This document shows, one piece after another, positions 60,897 to 64,000 of a stretch of 64,000 nucleotides of DNA. The stretch is from Osedax fenrisi. Taxonomy: Eukaryota; Annelida; Polychaeta; Sabellida; Siboglinidae. A model generated the notes under the pieces. It was not told the origin of the DNA. It ran no database searches and worked only from the letters and a program-made list of their open reading frames with translations. A program made the position numbers and the translations under genes. The stretch covers positions 4,109,964 to 4,173,963 of the forward strand of contig OZ025242.1 in the NCBI GenBank assembly GCA_964019155.1, written 5' to 3'. Position 1 is the stretch's first letter; the number at the start of each line of letters is the position of its first letter.

Positions 60897-61647
60897 TAGT
60901 GTTGTTAAAAAACGCGTTTTTTATTAATGTTTGTTTAAAACATGTTTTAAACGGTTTTTTTCGTTTTTTATCCGTTTTTTTCTGTTACAAAAAATAAAAA
61001 TTATTTAAATAAAGTAGATATGTTGTTAAATAATAAAATAATAATAAAGTAAGTACATATTAAATGAATAATCAGTAATAATTCAAATAATATATTATCT
61101 GTATTATTAGCATCATTAATAAAAGCTGTATGAACTTTCATATTTATTTTATAATAAATTATAAATAATAAAGTAAAATTAGATTTCTTTTATGCTCTGA
61201 TATAATAAATTATATAATAATATATATTATGAACTTTCATATTTCTTTTATATATTAATATATTATTATTAAAAAAAATATAAAAATTCATACTATTTTT
61301 TTATATAATATTAAACATAATATATATTATTATACAATTTATTATATCAAAACATAAAAGAAATCTAATTTAACTTTATTATTATAATAATAATATTATA
61401 TTTTTATACATTTATTAAATAATCATTAATTTTTCTATTATTATACAATTTATTATATCAAAAAAGAGCAGAGAAATAATTATTTGTCAAATTAAATAGA
61501 AATTAAAATTTTAATATTAACAATTAAATAAATATATGTATAAATTTATGTTTCTCGTTTTTTTCTGTTTTTTTCGTTTTTTATTCTATGTTTAAAACGG
61601 TTTAAAACGGCTATTTAAAACGTGTTTTTTATTAACTCACAACACTA
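60897..61647. mobile_element. Non-autonomous hAT-like element (8-bp TSD)
   Basis: 751 bp with ends TAGTGTTGT...AACACTA and exact 8-bp duplications CACAGACA at 60889-60896 and 61648-61655. The subterminal zones carry repeated (T)AAAACG and CGTTTTTT words in opposite orientation. The centre is AT-rich and has no open frame. Confidence 0.9.
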
Positions 61648-63344
61648 CACAGACACATATTAATTAATCAAACAAATATAAACTAAAATAATATAAATAA
61701 AATATATTTAATTCTCAAATTTATTTAATATATAGATGTTTATATGTTTAGTATTTTTATTGATATTTTTATCAGCGCATTTTCGTGTAATTCTAAAAAA
61801 ATGATTACAATATTCAACATAATAACATAATAAAATATTGAATTATAAATAATATTGAAAAACCTATATAATCTAAACATGGTATTTATAAAATGATGGC
61901 AATGGGCCAAATAATATAAGACATATATTTATAGTACTAGTTTCAGTTTCACAGAACTACGCATATGTGAATGCGAATAGTGGTGAGAGGAAATAAGTTA
62001 ATTCGTTAAGTTTAACAATATCAGGAATATATTCATCAATAATTGATTGAAATATTTCAAATTATTTAAATTAAATACAAATTTAATAAAATATGATTTA
62101 TAAATATTAAATAATTTGAAAATATAAATATTCATGCGCTTTTCTTTAATTATAATATATTTAATTAATAGTAGGCAAGTTCTATTTTCTAACGTATATT
62201 TTTGGAAACTTTTATTTTATGATTGAATGATTTGATTGTATTTTATCATGGTCTGGGTGTACATTTACACGTTTTAACTTAACCATTTACATCCGAGGAT
62301 TTTATAATTACATGTAGCCTAGTTCCAGGTATTTGTGTGTTTTTTTAAAATATGTATGTATGTGTATGAAAATGTGGATATAAATATAAAAAATATTATA
62401 AATTTATAAAAGTTATAAATTGTAGGTTGAGTATATAACATAGTTTATTAATCTGGAAAAAAGTTAGTAATTAATTAATTATTCAAAATATTATATTCAA
62501 TTAAAAAGTAATAATTATAATTAATTCTTTAAAATAAAATAATTATATTTAAAAACTAAATTAATGTATATAATACTAATATTTTATATATGCATTTAGC
62601 CATATAAAGTGGTAACAATATATAAACCAAAAATAAACTGAAGAAATTATATAAATTGAGATATTATTGAATAATTTATAAGTAATAGCGCACAAATAAT
62701 ATAACATATTTGATCTATTATTAGATTTTTAAATTAAAAATAAAAAGTAACACTATAATTCTGTACTATCCATGTAAATAATATTGTAATGTATACTTCT
62801 ACCAATTTTAATATTACTACACAGGTTTTATTTATATAAATACTAAAAAATTAGCCATAAATTATTTTTCGTTAAAAAGTAACAACATAAATAATTAATG
62901 GTAATATTTATCTAACTTTTTTTACAATTTGAAATTTTATATTGATATAAAATATTTTTAGTGAAAGAACTATTTTTTACAATGATATTTACTTAAGTTA
63001 CAATAAAATATTCAAGCTATTTTATATATTAAAATGAGTTTATTTTATAACATATGATATTAATTTTCACTTTTAATTAATATAATTTATTATATAATTA
63101 ATTTTATTTCTAAAAAATCCTCATGTTATATTATACCAATTAACTTGAAAAATAACATATGAAACTTATTTTTTTAAATCTTATCATAAAAAAAATGTCA
63201 CTATATAATTTTGATACATTTAAATAATAAAATGGACTAATATATGATATGTAGTATTATCATAAAAGTTGTTCAACAGAAATCAACAGCTCAGCATTTT
63301 GTAACACAACAGAAACCAACAGTTCGGATGCAAAGGGTTAATAT

Positions 63345-63809
63345 CATCGATATAAAGAAAGTGGATAAGCAATTGACGCACGCAATGCATGTAAAATATA
63401 AATACGCAGATGGCACTTTTATTGATATATTAACAAAATGGCATCAGTGATTTTGATTGGATATTAGTCATATTATATATGTTAAATATTAAAAAAGTAG
63501 GTTTTTCGTCGAAATAGATTAAAGTGAAATCTATATCAATGGATTTAGATTATAAATATAAATAAAATTGTATGATATATTCAATTTAAATACACAAAAT
63601 TACGAGGAATGTTGATATGAAGTATTTTAAATATATAATTTTATTTTTAGTATAGATAGTACATTAAAATTGGTAGTAATTATCAATATATATGTATAAA
63701 TAAATAATATTAATTTAAAATGTAGTAGGTATTTAGTAGTAGGCTGCGACTCCATCACAAAGTGCCATACACTACATTCAATTGCTTATCCACTTTCTTT
63801 ATATCCATG
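63345..63809. mobile_element. MITE family C, copy 2 (8-bp TSD)
   Basis: 465 bp, same inverted ends as 24237-24723 and a closely similar interior. Exact 8-bp duplication GTTAATAT at 63337-63344 and 63810-63817. The right end has one mismatch (ATCCATG). A 68-codon open frame across its left end is accidental. Confidence 0.9.
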
Positions 63810-64000
63810 GTTAATATTCAATAAAAACTTATTTTAAATTAATGATTATAATATAATTATATTTAAATTGTAATATAATTGAATATACTTATATATATAA
63901 TTATATTATAAAGAATATCTAAATAAATAATATAAAAAAAATATATTAATTGAATCAGAATTTATAAATAAATATGAATTTTTAATAAATTATTTATAAA

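Larger units (their letters stand above)
60366..64000. other. AT-rich right end, probably a further RPTOR intron
   Basis: RPTOR exon R1 starts in mid-codon, so upstream exons must exist, but none is recognisable here. The stretch holds the 751 bp hAT-like element and MITE C copy 2; 61660-63240 shows nothing else. Confidence 0.6.

Noticed and set aside
63244..63450. 68-codon frame on the plus strand
   Set aside because: It runs across the end of a MITE with 8-bp duplication and has no similarity between copies.

Overview
This looks like a window from an animal nuclear genome. It is very AT-rich and full of TA and TG microsatellites, and it carries many small DNA-transposon derivatives plus a few dead LINE fragments. 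Four multi-exon genes are spread thinly through it. Exons are short (47-235 nt) and near-balanced in base composition, while introns are mostly AT-rich and reach about 10 kb. The gene set (a solute carrier of the SLC5 type, DHRS7, CDK1 and the mTORC1 subunit Raptor) indicates a metazoan. The mix of hAT-like, TTAA-type and pogo-like elements with RTE/CR1-type LINEs would suit an invertebrate, but I cannot name the lineage.

Layout. (1) 99-15840, minus strand: an SLC5-type Na+-coupled solute transporter, 11 exons in view, with its C-terminal third beyond the left edge. A CpG-rich block just upstream (15841-16180) is its likely promoter. (2) 15841-22330: a gene-poor spacer with hAT-like elements, a copy of the CGGACAC element and a LINE tail. 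(3) 22331-37982, minus strand: a complete nine-exon DHRS7-type short-chain dehydrogenase of 321 residues. Its introns hold an intact TTAA-flanked element with its own small two-exon gene, a MITE nested inside that element, a pogo-like element and several fold-back elements. (4) 37983-41075: a 3.1 kb divergent spacer with two LINE remnants. (5) 41076-52470, plus strand: a complete seven-exon CDK1 of 301 residues, with a PSTAVRE helix instead of PSTAIRE. (6) 52630-60365, minus strand: the last seven exons of RPTOR (C-terminal WD40 propeller), convergent with CDK1 and with stop codons only 159 bp apart. (7) 60366-64000: AT-rich sequence with a 751 bp hAT-like element and an 8-bp-TSD MITE; it probably lies in a further RPTOR intron.

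The genes are unrelated housekeeping genes and not an operon or cluster. All exon joins were made by hand from reading phase and family similarity; every junction uses GT-AG and keeps frame. Three patterns cut across the genes. Donor sites are mostly GTTAG or GTCAG instead of GTRAG. Many introns end in C-rich tandem arrays that abut the acceptor and differ from gene to gene. The transposon families show clean insertion signatures, including a 33 bp element that is little more than two joined terminal repeats, and two related elements in which all seven internal motif copies differ in the same way.
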